Below, piece after piece: positions 1 through 8,560 of a DNA stretch of 47,869 bases. The DNA comes from DAIUFH01 sp036844705. GTDB taxonomy: Bacteria; Bacillota; Clostridia; Tissierellales; Tissierellaceae. A program made the position numbers and the translations under genes. The stretch covers positions 1 to 47,869 of the forward strand of contig DAIUFH010000008.1 in the NCBI GenBank assembly GCA_036844705.1, given 5' to 3'. The notes beneath the pieces are model-generated. The model made no database searches. It saw only the letters and a list, made by a program, of their open reading frames with translations, and had not been told where the DNA came from. Positions within the stretch are counted from its first letter, which is position 1; the number at the start of each line of letters is the position of its first letter.

Positions 1-30
1 ATTATTATATAATTTATTTATTTAATAAAC

Positions 31-73
31 ATAAAAAATCACTATTTTTTATATTTAAATAGTGATTTTTTAT
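31..73. terminator. Bidirectional terminator after the fnr-like gene
   Basis: A 17-bp perfect inverted repeat (arms 31-47 and 57-73, short AT loop) with A-runs on one flank and T-runs on the other. On the minus strand it lies just past the stop codon of the Crp/Fnr-family gene and would end the pflB-pflA-fnr transcript. Confidence 0.85.
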
Positions 74-82
74 GTGGTAGGT

Positions 83-811
83 CTATTTATTTAATAGCTT
101 CTCAAGTTGGTCCCTATCTTTAATCAATATGATTTTATTACCATAAAACTCCAAGTAACCAAAGTCTTTAAACATATTTAATTTTCTGGTTATAGTTTCC
201 CTAGATAAGCCAGCATAACTTCCCATTTCCTCTCGGTTTATGGAAAGCTCCAATATAATTCCATTTTCACTTTCTCTTCCAAAATCATCAATTAGATATA
301 ATAACAACCCCGCCACCTTTGCATCTACACTTGTAGCTGTTAATCTATTTATTAAATCCTCAGCCCATCTTATCCTTTCATATGCCTTCTCCAATATTTT
401 TAATAACATAGAAGGATTTTTTGTGACTATTTCATCAAATTTTTTCTTGGACAAGGTGCTAATCGTTGTGGCTTCAAGGGCAACACCATTATATTTATAT
501 TCATCTTCCTTTAATAGGTTAAGTCCGCCTACAAAATCGCCGGCAGAGTAGATATACAATATTTGTTCTCTTCCATCAACAGTAAAATTATATATTTTCA
601 TTTTCCCAGAACACACTATATACATACCATCAGCTTTATCTCCGGTTCTAAAAATGGTCTCACCCTTTTTATAAGTTTTAAAGGATATCCCTTCTGATAA
701 CTTCACCAACTCTTCTTCATTTAAACCAGCAAATAAGGGTATATTGTTGAAACAGTTATTTCCCAAACATATTGGACAATGCTTACACTTTGAAATTTTA
801 ACCACCTTCAA
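83..811 (-). CDS. Crp/Fnr-family transcriptional regulator with N-terminal cysteine cluster
   Basis: About 242 residues. The N-terminus carries four closely spaced cysteines (C9, C12, C15, C20, numbered from the TTG), as in clostridial Fnr-like sensors, where they may bind an Fe-S cluster or sense redox. A cyclic-nucleotide-binding-type beta-barrel follows (residues ~25-140), then a winged helix with a recognition helix around GLSRETITRKL. It is the last gene of the pfl operon, starting 4 nt after the pflA stop, so it probably regulates its own operon through the box at 3899-3912. The start is uncertain: TTG at 811 has no SD, while a good SD (GAAGGTGG) points to an ATT codon at about 796. An anaerobic or redox regulatory role is inferred. 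Confidence 0.85.
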   Translation of the reverse strand: MKVVKISKCKHCPICLGNNCFNNIPLFAGLNEEELVKLSEGISFKTYKKGETIFRTGDKADGMYIVCSGKMKIYNFTVDGREQILYIYSAGDFVGGLNLLKEDEYKYNGVALEATTISTLSKKKFDEIVTKNPSMLLKILEKAYERIRWAEDLINRLTATSVDAKVAGLLLYLIDDFGRESENGIILELSINREEMGSYAGLSRETITRKLNMFKDFGYLEFYGNKIILIKDRDQLEKLLNK

Positions 812-815
812 TTAT

Positions 816-1574
816 CTAGATAATATTTAGATTATTATTTACCCCTAATTTTTCTTTATTTAACATTTCAGTAATAATATCTTGATATTCTTTTGCTTTT
901 AGTACATCCATCTCAGGTACATTTTGTAATTTATATTCTAATCCCATGGCTTTATATTTTTCCAATGCCATTTTATGATAAGGCAATATCTCAATTCTTT
1001 CAATCCGTTGAGCTAAGTGAGCCACTCTATCGAACAATTTATATATACTAGCCTCATTGTCAGTAATTCCAGGAACCATAACATGTCTAATCCATATATT
1101 GCCCTGATAATCATTTAGATATGATAAAAATTTATAAAACCCATTCATGTTTGCTCCAGTCAAGGTCTTGTATCCAATATTATCAAAGTGTTTAATGTCC
1201 AACAAAACTGTATCTACATATTTTAGAATTTCACAAAAATACTTTTCATTGCCATAGCCACTGGTATCTAAGGCTGTATTAAAGCCTTCCTTTTTTAAAA
1301 GCTTTAGTGTTTCCAAAAGAAATTCTCCCTGAAGCAGAGGCTCTCCACCTGAAAAAGTAATTCCTCCTCCTGATCTCTTATAATAATTTTTATATCTTTT
1401 AGCTATATTCAACACTTCTTCAGGAGTAATCTCTTTATTTGAAAACATATTTTGACTGTCAGGGTTATGACAGTATGCACATCTTAAGGGACACCCCTGC
1501 AAGAAAATAATTGTTCTGATACCAGGGCCATCAACGAACCCCATGGTTTCTATAGAATGAAGTCTACCCTTCAT
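816..1574 (-). CDS. pflA: Pyruvate formate-lyase activating enzyme (radical SAM)
   Basis: Radical SAM enzyme that uses S-adenosylmethionine and a [4Fe-4S] cluster to make the glycyl radical on PflB. The CX3CX2C motif is in GCPLRCAYC near residue 30, preceded by the family signature VDGPGIR; GGITFSGGEPLLQ is the conserved glycine-rich stretch. About 252 residues, normal for PflA (E. coli 246). I chose the ATG at 1574 because AAGAAAGG lies 8 nt upstream; a GTG at 1583 is the alternative and would overlap the SD. It follows pflB by a short gap and is surely co-transcribed with it. Confidence 0.95.
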   Translation of the reverse strand: MKGRLHSIETMGFVDGPGIRTIIFLQGCPLRCAYCHNPDSQNMFSNKEITPEEVLNIAKRYKNYYKRSGGGITFSGGEPLLQGEFLLETLKLLKKEGFNTALDTSGYGNEKYFCEILKYVDTVLLDIKHFDNIGYKTLTGANMNGFYKFLSYLNDYQGNIWIRHVMVPGITDNEASIYKLFDRVAHLAQRIERIEILPYHKMALEKYKAMGLEYKLQNVPEMDVLKAKEYQDIITEMLNKEKLGVNNNLNII

Positions 1575-1588
1575 AATTATCACCTTTC

Positions 1589-3832
1589 TTAAACTGCTTT
1601 GTGGAATGTTCTGCTAATTACCTCTTCTTTTTGTTCTCTTGTCAATCTGTTGAAATGCACTGCATATCCTGAAACCCTTATAGTTAATGTAGGATACTTT
1701 TCGGGATTCTCCATTGCATCCATTAATAATTCTCTATTAAGAACATTAACATTTAAGTGGAATGCTCCTTGCTCAAAATATCCATCCATTAAAGCCGAAA
1801 GATGCATTATTCTATCATCCATGTTCTTTCCAAGAGCATTAGGAACTATCGAGAAGGTATTCGATATGCCATCTTGACAAATATCCTTGTATGGAAGCTT
1901 GGCAACTGAGTTTAACGAAGCTAAAGCACCACTTTCATCTCTCCCATGCATTGGATTTGCACCAGGGGCAAATGGTTCTCCCTTTTTTCTGCCATCAGGG
2001 GTCGAACCAGTCTTTTTACCATATACTACATTTGATGTAATAGTAAGAACTGATAATGTATGCTCTGCATCTCTATATGTTGGAATCTTCTTAAGCTCTT
2101 TACTAAATGCTGAGACAATATCAACTGCTAATTGGTCAACTCTATCATCGTCATTCCCATATTTAGGGAAGTTGCCTACTATTTCAAAATCAACTGCTAT
2201 TCCATTTTCATCTCTTATTGGTTTAACTTTTGCATATTTTATTGCACTCAGGGAATCAGCTACTATTGAAAGTCCAGCAATTCCAAAGGCCATATATCTG
2301 TGAACATCAGAATCGTGTAAAGCCATTTGTCCCTTTTCATATGCATATTTATCGTGCATATAATGTATGGTGTTCATAGTGTTGACATAGAGGTCAGCAA
2401 GCTTTTCCATTACCTTTTTATAATTTTTAATCACCTTGTCATAATCTAATACGTCATCCTCAATTCTTTCAATCCCATCAAAGACCTTTATAAGTTTTCC
2501 ATCTTTAGATTTTTTAACCTCTTCTACACCACCATTTATTGCATATAATAATGCCTTAGCCAAATTTGCTCTTGCGCCAAAGAATTGCATATCCTTACCA
2601 ACTCTCATTGCTGAAACGCAGCATGCAATAGCATAGTCGTCGCCATAGATATTTCTCATTAAATCATCATTTTCATATTGAATAGCACCTGTATTTATAC
2701 TCATCTTTGCACAATATGACTTAAAGCCATCTGGTAAATCATTTGACCAAAGCACTGTCATATTTGGCTCTGGTGCTGGTGATAAATTAGTCAATGTATG
2801 CAAGAATCTAAAAGAAGTTTTCGTAACCATAGTTCTACCATCAAGACCCATACCCCCTATGGATTCAGTTATCCAATTTGGATCTCCGGCAAATAGTTCA
2901 TCGTATTCTGGTGTTCTTAAATGTCTAACTAATCTAAGTTTGATGACAAACTGATCTATAATTTCCTGAGCTTCTCTTTCAGTTATAATACCATTTCTTA
3001 AGTCTCTCTCAATATAAGCATCTAAAAATGCAGTATTTCTACCTAAAGACATAGCTGCACCATTGTTTTCCTTTACTGCTGCAAGATATCCTAAGTATAA
3101 AAATTGTACTGCTTCCTTTGCATTTGAAGCAGGCTGAGATATATCTACACCATAGGATAATGCCATTTCCTTTATTTCATCTAAGGCTCTGATTTGCTCA
3201 GAGATTTCTTCTCTATGTCTAATGATATCTTCTGTAGCTGAACCCTTTATATTTTCCTTATCCCTTAATTTCTGGTTCTTTAAGAAATCAATGCCATATA
3301 AAGCTATTCTTCTATAATCACCTATGATTCTTCCTCTGCCATAGGCATCAGGTAAACCAGTTAGAAGACCTACAGTTCTAGCAGTTCTCATTTCCTTTGT
3401 ATAAGCATCAAAAACACCTTGATTATGCGTCTTTCTAAACTTGTTAAAGTGTTCCTCTAAGCTATCATCCATTTGGCTGTTGTATGCATTCAAAGAATCC
3501 TTAACCATTCTATATCCACCATAAGGATTTACTATTCTCTTCAATGGCTCATCACTTTGTAGTCCTACTATGACTTCATTTTCCTTATCTACATAACCCG
3601 GCTCAAAGCTATTGATTCCTGAAAATCTGGAAGTATCTATATCAACCTTTCCAGATAATATTTCTTCATTGATTAACCCCTCTGCCTTCTTCCAAAGAAT
3701 CCTTGTCTTTGGTGATGCTTCAAACAGAAAGTTATCATCACCCTCATAAGGAGTATAGTTAAGTACTATGAAATCTCTTACATCTATATTTTCATTCCAT
3801 TTACCTTGATTAAATCCTTCCCATTGTTTCAT
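1589..3832 (-). CDS. pflB: Formate C-acetyltransferase (pyruvate formate-lyase)
   Basis: Converts pyruvate and CoA to acetyl-CoA and formate in anaerobic fermentation. 747 residues, close to the E. coli length of 760. The adjacent catalytic cysteines are visible in IACCVSAMRVG (around residue 405), and the glycyl-radical loop RVSGYAVHF is about 25 residues from the C-terminus. LTGLPDAYGRGRIIGDYRR and SPAPEPNMTVLW are typical of true PflB rather than diol dehydratase-like glycyl radical enzymes. The ATG follows AAAGGA with 8-nt spacing. First gene of the pflB-pflA-fnr operon, with a Crp/Fnr-type box upstream. Confidence 0.97.
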   Translation of the reverse strand: MKQWEGFNQGKWNENIDVRDFIVLNYTPYEGDDNFLFEASPKTRILWKKAEGLINEEILSGKVDIDTSRFSGINSFEPGYVDKENEVIVGLQSDEPLKRIVNPYGGYRMVKDSLNAYNSQMDDSLEEHFNKFRKTHNQGVFDAYTKEMRTARTVGLLTGLPDAYGRGRIIGDYRRIALYGIDFLKNQKLRDKENIKGSATEDIIRHREEISEQIRALDEIKEMALSYGVDISQPASNAKEAVQFLYLGYLAAVKENNGAAMSLGRNTAFLDAYIERDLRNGIITEREAQEIIDQFVIKLRLVRHLRTPEYDELFAGDPNWITESIGGMGLDGRTMVTKTSFRFLHTLTNLSPAPEPNMTVLWSNDLPDGFKSYCAKMSINTGAIQYENDDLMRNIYGDDYAIACCVSAMRVGKDMQFFGARANLAKALLYAINGGVEEVKKSKDGKLIKVFDGIERIEDDVLDYDKVIKNYKKVMEKLADLYVNTMNTIHYMHDKYAYEKGQMALHDSDVHRYMAFGIAGLSIVADSLSAIKYAKVKPIRDENGIAVDFEIVGNFPKYGNDDDRVDQLAVDIVSAFSKELKKIPTYRDAEHTLSVLTITSNVVYGKKTGSTPDGRKKGEPFAPGANPMHGRDESGALASLNSVAKLPYKDICQDGISNTFSIVPNALGKNMDDRIMHLSALMDGYFEQGAFHLNVNVLNRELLMDAMENPEKYPTLTIRVSGYAVHFNRLTREQKEEVISRTFHKAV

Positions 3833-3870
3833 TTATATCATCCTTTTCTATTTCTGATATTGTTGAGTTT

Positions 3871-3912
3871 ATTGTACAATTAAAAGAATTTTAGTGCAGT
3901 GATTACGGTCAC
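3871..3912 (-). promoter_or_regulatory. pflB promoter with Crp/Fnr-type box
   Basis: On the minus strand, GTGA-N6-TCAC (3912-3899) is a perfect Crp/Fnr-family palindrome. A TACAAT -10 element lies at 3876-3871. If transcription starts about 7 nt after the -10, near 3864, the box centre falls at about -41.5, the classic class II activator position. The -35 region (overlapping the box) is poor, as expected for an activator-dependent promoter. The obvious candidate regulator is the last gene of the operon. Confidence 0.7.
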
Positions 3913-3983
3913 AGTTTTGAATATTTTATATGAAGCTGGTAAAACATAACATAAGTAAAGACTAATTGGAGGTGAGGTTCTAT

Positions 3984-5555
3984 ATGAATACAGATAGATA
4001 TAAATATTTGAACATGTCCCCGGAATCATTTTGGATATCGACAACTTCTAAGACGAATTACCCAATTCTTAATAGCGATTTAGATGTGGATATAGCAATA
4101 GTCGGTGGAGGAATGACAGGGTTATTGTGTGCATATCAGCTTAGGCTGGAAGGATTTAACATAGTTATATTAGAAGCAGATAGAATAATTACTGGAACAA
4201 CTGCCTTTTCTACAGCTAAGATAACATCTCAGCACGATTTTATATATGATAAGCTTATAAATAGTGTTGGAGAAGAATTGGCAAGTCAATATGCGACAGC
4301 TAATGAAGTAGCTATAAAAGAAATTAAAAAGATTGTCGATGGTAATAATATCGAGTGTCAATTTTTAGAGCAGGAAGCTTTTATTTATGCACAGCAAGAT
4401 GCGTACATAAAGCAGATTGAAAATGAAATAAAGGCAGCTTCATATTTGGGAATAAAGGCCTCATTTGTTGAGGAAATTCCTTTCCCCATAAAGATTAAAG
4501 CCGGATTAAAATTTGAGAATCAAGCTCAATTTCACCCAAGAAAATTTCTTTTAAGCATAGCGGAAATCTTACAAAAACTAAATATTCAGATTTACGAGCA
4601 GACAAGAGTTGTAGAACTTGAAAAACATGTAATGGATAGTTATATATTGACAACTAATAACGGCAATACGGTTGCAGCTAAAAAGGTAATAATCGCTTCT
4701 CATTATCCTTTCTACAACAAACACGCAATGTATTATACAAGGCTTTATCAAGAAAGGGCCTATGCCCTTGCAATAAAGGCAGAAGAAAAATATCCAGGAG
4801 GCATGTATATTTCCGTGGAGCAGCCAACACGTTCACTTAGAGGTACAACTAATGGGGATGAGGAATATATCCTTGTTGTTGGAGAGAATCATAAGTCAGG
4901 TCAAGGCGAGCCTACAAATAATCATTATAAAAATCTTATAGAGTTTGCTGATAAAGTATTTACCATAAAGGACATTCCGTATAGGTGGTCTACTCAAGAT
5001 GTCATGACAATGGACAGTGTGCCTTTGATAGGAAACTATTCTTCAGATTTTAATAACTTATATATAGCAACTGGATTTAAAAAATGGGGAATGACAAGCA
5101 GTATGGTTTCCGCCATGATTTTAAGGGATTTAATTTCAAAGGGTAAAAGCCCTTGGCAAGATGTATTTGACCCTAGTAGAAAGACTATAGCAGCTTCTGC
5201 AAAAAGCTTCGTGAAGGAAAATGTCAATGTTGCCGGGCAATTAATTGATGGAAAACTTGAGAATCCTTCTAAGAAAATAAGGTTAAAGCCCGGAGAAGGT
5301 AAAATAGTGAAAATTGATGGAGATAGGTCAGGGGTATATAAAGATGAGAATGGGGATCTTCATATAGTCAATACAACGTGTACTCATATGGGTTGTGAAC
5401 TGAATTGGAATGAGGCTGAAAAATCCTGGGATTGCCCTTGCCATGGATCTAGATTTAATATAGACGGTGAAATATTGACAGGACCTGCAGTTCACCAATT
5501 GAGTAAGGATAAAGATGTGAATATAATTAAGAAATTGATAAATGAAGACTTTTAA
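3984..5555 (+). CDS. FAD-dependent oxidoreductase with C-terminal Rieske [2Fe-2S] domain
   Basis: About 523 residues. Residues ~30-400 form a DAO-type FAD domain: the dinucleotide-binding motif VDIAIVGGGMTGLLCA and the acidic strand end IVILEAD are clear. The last ~95 residues are a Rieske domain with both ligand pairs, CTHMGC and CPCHGSRF. This matches the YhfW-like family of Bacillus, whose substrate is not established. No signal peptide is visible, so it is probably cytosolic. An in-frame TTG at 3966 is rejected: its codons overlap the SD (GGAGGTGAGG) that serves the ATG at 3984. It is divergent from pflB and shares the 150-bp intergenic region holding the Fnr-type box. Confidence 0.88.
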   Translation: MNTDRYKYLNMSPESFWISTTSKTNYPILNSDLDVDIAIVGGGMTGLLCAYQLRLEGFNIVILEADRIITGTTAFSTAKITSQHDFIYDKLINSVGEELASQYATANEVAIKEIKKIVDGNNIECQFLEQEAFIYAQQDAYIKQIENEIKAASYLGIKASFVEEIPFPIKIKAGLKFENQAQFHPRKFLLSIAEILQKLNIQIYEQTRVVELEKHVMDSYILTTNNGNTVAAKKVIIASHYPFYNKHAMYYTRLYQERAYALAIKAEEKYPGGMYISVEQPTRSLRGTTNGDEEYILVVGENHKSGQGEPTNNHYKNLIEFADKVFTIKDIPYRWSTQDVMTMDSVPLIGNYSSDFNNLYIATGFKKWGMTSSMVSAMILRDLISKGKSPWQDVFDPSRKTIAASAKSFVKENVNVAGQLIDGKLENPSKKIRLKPGEGKIVKIDGDRSGVYKDENGDLHIVNTTCTHMGCELNWNEAEKSWDCPCHGSRFNIDGEILTGPAVHQLSKDKDVNIIKKLINEDF

Positions 5556-5558
5556 TTT

Positions 5559-5586
5559 AAAGAGGCTATTGGATAATAGCCCCTTT
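5559..5586. terminator. Terminator between convergent genes
   Basis: Hairpin with GGCTATT/AATAGCC core and flanking AAAG/CTTT pairs separated by one mismatch, 4-nt loop, then a T-rich tract. It lies between the convergent Rieske oxidoreductase and DMT transporter genes and overlaps the stop codon of the latter, so it can serve both strands. Confidence 0.7.
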
Positions 5587-6453
5587 GTTTTCTACATCCT
5601 TTATTTTTTCAGTTATAAAACCTGAACCTAGTATTAATACTCCACCTAAAACCTGAACTAATGTGATACTTTCATTTAAGAACAATGCAGATATAATCAC
5701 TGCACTTATAGGGTCTATGTAACTGAGCATCGCTATAGTCTGCCCCGTTAATTCCTGCATTCCAGTAAAATAAAGTGAATAAGTAATTCCAGTATATACA
5801 ATACCAAGTATCAATATATATGAAATAAATTCTGGTTTAAATGAAGTTACATTCGGCCTTTCTACAAGTAAAACATAAATTGCCAGAACTAATGCAGAAC
5901 ATGCCAGCTGAACTATAGTAGCTTCTAATCCGGATATCTTTTTAAAGAATTTATTTAATATAATAACTGCTGCATAAAGTACTGCTGCAATTAATCCATA
6001 AGATATCCCTAAAGGATGATTATAAGTTCCTCCACTAGAACTTTCGGTATTAACTATCATAAACAGACCAATAACAGCGATTAATACACATAGAAATTTC
6101 TTAAAGTTCAGTTTTTCTTTTAGTACAATAGGTGACAATAATATAACTATTGTTGGCGCAAAATAATAGGTTAATGTTGCATTGGATACTGTAGTATTTT
6201 TATATGATTGAAATAAAAATATCCAGTTAAATCCCATTGATGCACCAGAAAGTAATAAAAAGAGCAAATTTTCCTTAATTAAATCATAAGAGATTCTTTT
6301 TTTCGTTATTATACAATATGAATATAAAAATATACTGCCAATTAGACCACGTAATAAAGCTATAGTTCCTGATGGTAAATCAATCTTTCTTACAACTATG
6401 CTTATGCTTCCAAATACCAGCATGGAAATGATGACCTGCAGCTTTGCTTTCAC
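5566..6453 (-). CDS. EamA/DMT-family membrane transporter
   Basis: About 295 residues with ten hydrophobic segments in two repeated five-helix EamA halves, the usual drug/metabolite transporter layout. The conserved stretch near the end of the first half (YYFAPTIVILLSPIVLKEKL) recurs as LSYIDPISAVIISALFLNES near the C-terminus. The substrate cannot be told from sequence; members export amino acids, purines or other metabolites. The start is placed at GTG 6453, with GGGAGAAG just upstream; the TTG at 6468 lies inside that ribosome binding site. Single gene on the minus strand. Confidence 0.88.
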   Translation of the reverse strand: MKAKLQVIISMLVFGSISIVVRKIDLPSGTIALLRGLIGSIFLYSYCIITKKRISYDLIKENLLFLLLSGASMGFNWIFLFQSYKNTTVSNATLTYYFAPTIVILLSPIVLKEKLNFKKFLCVLIAVIGLFMIVNTESSSGGTYNHPLGISYGLIAAVLYAAVIILNKFFKKISGLEATIVQLACSALVLAIYVLLVERPNVTSFKPEFISYILILGIVYTGITYSLYFTGMQELTGQTIAMLSYIDPISAVIISALFLNESITLVQVLGGVLILGSGFITEKIKDVENKGAIIQ

Positions 6454-6553
6454 AATATCTTCTCCCAACGTTAATTTAAAAGATATTATATCATAATGAA
6501 GTCATTTATCCAGCACTATTTTACTTGCTAAAAAAAACTATCACTGTTTTGTT

Positions 6554-6721
6554 GTTACTATTCACAGTAGATTTTATACGGGCGTCAGCTAGTGTCATTC
6601 TGAACCGCAGGTGAAGAATCTCGGGTCTAAAACCGGGATCCTTCGAAAGCTGTAATCATACTGTAAAACTCAGGATGACAAGAATGTATGCGATAACAAT
6701 CGATTAACTTTGAATAGTAAC
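6554..6721. repeat. Dispersed palindromic (MITE-like) repeat upstream of the aminopeptidase
   Basis: Most of the 390-bp gap between the DMT transporter and the aminopeptidase gene. Outer inverted arms of 14 nt with one mismatch (6554-6567 and 6708-6721; GTTACTATTCA core) enclose nested arms: TGTCATTCTGA (~6592) with TCAGGATGACA (~6670-6680), and GAAGAATCTCGG with CCGGGATCCTTC in the centre. The GTCATTCTGA...GAAGAATCTCGG theme resembles a palindromic repeat dispersed in many anaerobe genomes. No protein-coding content is seen. Confidence 0.7.
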
Positions 6722-6840
6722 GTTTTGCTAATTGTAAAAGAGCACCTTTCTCCTGCTTAGTCGAAATGACATAAAAATATGTACATTTAACCATATCAGG
6801 TATGGTAAAATGATGGTATCAGATATAAGGGAGAGTGCAA

Positions 6841-8070
6841 ATGAACTTAGAAAAGAATTTAGAAAAATATGCGGAGCTAGCCATAAAGGTTGGAATAAAT
6901 CTTAAGGAAGGGGAAGGCTTGATTATAGCAGGTAATGCTGACACCTTACCTTTAGCTAGAAAAATAGCAAAAAAAGCCTATGAAGCTGGCGCAAAACATG
7001 TTGAATTACTTTTGGATGATGATGAAATAACCTTATCACGATATGAATATGGTAAGGATTTTGTATTCGACAGTTATCCCGATTGGAAGATAAATGCATT
7101 GGAATCAATGTATAAGGACAACTATCACCATTTGATAATTAAGGCTCCTAATCCAGAACTGCTTAAAAATGTTGACGGAGATAAGATAGCAAGGAGTCAA
7201 AAATCCTCTTCACATGCAATGGCACACGTCATGCAGTATCGTATGACTGGTTTCACCAAATGGACTATAATTGCAATGCCATCTATTGCATGGGCAAAAT
7301 CAGTATTCCCTGAATTAGATGATAAAGCAGCAATAAAAAAACTTTGGGGAAAAGTGTTCCAAGCAACTAGAGTTGATCAGGAGGATCCTGTCAAAGCATG
7401 GAACATACACGATAAGAACCTGAAAAAATACAGAGATTATTTAAATGACAGGCAATTTGAAAAGCTGATATTAAAGGGTCCCGGTACAGACTTAGAGGTA
7501 TATTTAGCTGAGGATCATTTCTGGATGGGTGGTTCCAAAGAAAGTCAAGCTGGTCATGCCTATGTTGCGAATATGCCAACAGAAGAGGTATTTACTACTC
7601 CACATAGATTGAAAGTAAATGGATGTTTAAAAGCTACAAAACCTCTTAGTGTAAATGGGAAGCTTGTAGAAGATTTTGGATTTGAGTTCAAGGACGGAAA
7701 AGTCATGAGCTTCTATGCTAAAAAAGGCTATGATGTATTGGAAAAACTTTTAGAAAATGATGAAGGCGCAAAATATTTAGGAGAAATAGCATTGGTACAG
7801 GATGATTCTCCTATTTCAAATACGGGGATTTTATTTAACAATACATTATTTGATGAAAATGCTTCATGCCATTTCGCACTAGGAAGAGCATATGCCTATG
7901 CAATGCAAAATGGCTCCAAATTGACTCAGGAACAATTGAGTGCAAAAGGAGCAAATTATAGTTTAATTCACGTGGACTTTATGGTTGGTGGACCTGAATT
8001 TGAGATTACTGCATATGAGAAAAATGAAAATGTTGTTAAGTTGTTTGAGAAAGGCAATTGGACATTTTGA
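6841..8070 (+). CDS. M29-family aminopeptidase (AmpS/AmpT type)
   Basis: About 409 residues, the usual size for thermophilic-type M29 metallo-aminopeptidases, which remove N-terminal residues from peptides in the cytosol using two divalent metals. Family features visible are the N-terminal LAIKVGINLKEGEGLII, the central GTDLEVYL, NMPTEEVFTTPH (a metal-binding Glu stretch) and the C-terminal HVDFMVGG with nearby Tyr, His and Asp. The start is ATG 6841 with AAGGGAGAG upstream; the in-frame GTG at 6835 is too close to that site. Monocistronic, flanked on both sides by fragments of the dispersed palindromic repeat. Confidence 0.93.
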   Translation: MNLEKNLEKYAELAIKVGINLKEGEGLIIAGNADTLPLARKIAKKAYEAGAKHVELLLDDDEITLSRYEYGKDFVFDSYPDWKINALESMYKDNYHHLIIKAPNPELLKNVDGDKIARSQKSSSHAMAHVMQYRMTGFTKWTIIAMPSIAWAKSVFPELDDKAAIKKLWGKVFQATRVDQEDPVKAWNIHDKNLKKYRDYLNDRQFEKLILKGPGTDLEVYLAEDHFWMGGSKESQAGHAYVANMPTEEVFTTPHRLKVNGCLKATKPLSVNGKLVEDFGFEFKDGKVMSFYAKKGYDVLEKLLENDEGAKYLGEIALVQDDSPISNTGILFNNTLFDENASCHFALGRAYAYAMQNGSKLTQEQLSAKGANYSLIHVDFMVGGPEFEITAYEKNENVVKLFEKGNWTF

Positions 8071-8089
8071 TTTAAACCTTAAATACAAA

Positions 8090-8167
8090 CCCGAGATTCT
8101 TCGATAGCAGTGATTATACTGATAGGCTGAGGATGACAGTAGTTTGTCATTCCGAGCGCAGCCGAGG
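8090..8167. repeat. Rearranged second copy of the dispersed palindromic repeat
   Basis: Just after the aminopeptidase stop codon. It contains CCGAGATTCTTCG (the inner arm of the repeat at 6554-6721, opposite orientation), CTGAGGATGACA (8127-8138) and, 6 nt later, TGTCATTCCGAG (8145-8156). The last two form an inverted pair, as if two half-units had been joined tail to tail. The rest of 8071-8276 shows no convincing gene. Confidence 0.6.
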
Positions 8168-8276
8168 AAAATGCTTCCAATGATGATTGTAGGTGGTTTT
8201 ATAACAGTAACTATAACATCAGTTGTCATTGCAGGTCTATTTGTGAATCTACTCTAGATTTGTACAATATTAAATT

Positions 8277-8317
8277 AAATTACCCAGGTGGAATAATACT
8301 TCCCCCTGGGTAATTTT
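8277..8317 (+). terminator. Terminator-like hairpin before the amidohydrolase remnant
   Basis: 12-bp stem (AAATTACCCAGG with CCTGGGTAATTT) and an AT-rich loop, followed by only a short T-run. It lies 200 nt after the aminopeptidase gene and just before the amidohydrolase remnant; it may end the aminopeptidase transcript or be left over from the decayed gene's leader. Confidence 0.5.
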
Positions 8318-8344
8318 CAAGATGGCTTTTACCATATAAAGTGA

Positions 8345-8516
8345 GGTGTTGATATTGATGCTCTTCCAGTTGAAGAACATACAGGTCTTTCTTTTGCATC
8401 AACCAATGGTTTCTAATCATAATGACAAGTTTACTGTAGATGAAGATGTACTACACAGGGGTTCAGCATTGTATGCACAATTTGCATATGATTTTCTTAA
8501 GGAAAAAGCAAAATAG
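8345..8516 (+). pseudogene. Internally deleted remnant of an M20 amidohydrolase
   Basis: Frame from 8351 reads DIDALPVEEHTGLSFASTNG and then a stop at 8414. From 8415, shifted by one base, it reads NHNDKFTVDEDVLHRGSALY and continues AQFAYDFLKEKAK to a TAG at 8516. The first part matches residues ~70-90 and the second the last ~35 residues of the intact amidohydrolase 100 bp downstream (IDALPVEEHTNLPFASTNG and AQFAYDFLNK). About 280 codons, including the HACGHD metal site, are missing at a junction near 8413, and no start codon with SD remains. This is a degraded tandem paralogue. Confidence 0.88.
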
Positions 8517-8560
8517 TATTTAATTTTTCGTAGATATATGATAATATTATTCTTAATTTA

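Noticed and set aside
1887..2303. Plus-strand 138-codon reading frame inside pflB
   Set aside because: It is the complement of highly conserved pflB codons, with no SD and no protein-like features.
3966..3983. TTG start for the FAD/Rieske gene
   Set aside because: These codons overlap the ribosome binding site GGAGGTGAGG, which points to the ATG at 3984.
8090..8167. CRISPR-like repeat
   Set aside because: The repeated words are inverted halves of one palindromic element with no regular spacers and no cas genes nearby.
7963..8229. Minus-strand 88-codon reading frame over the aminopeptidase end
   Set aside because: It is antisense to a well-supported gene and to the repeat, has no SD or recognisable protein features, and arises from the AT-rich repeat sequence.
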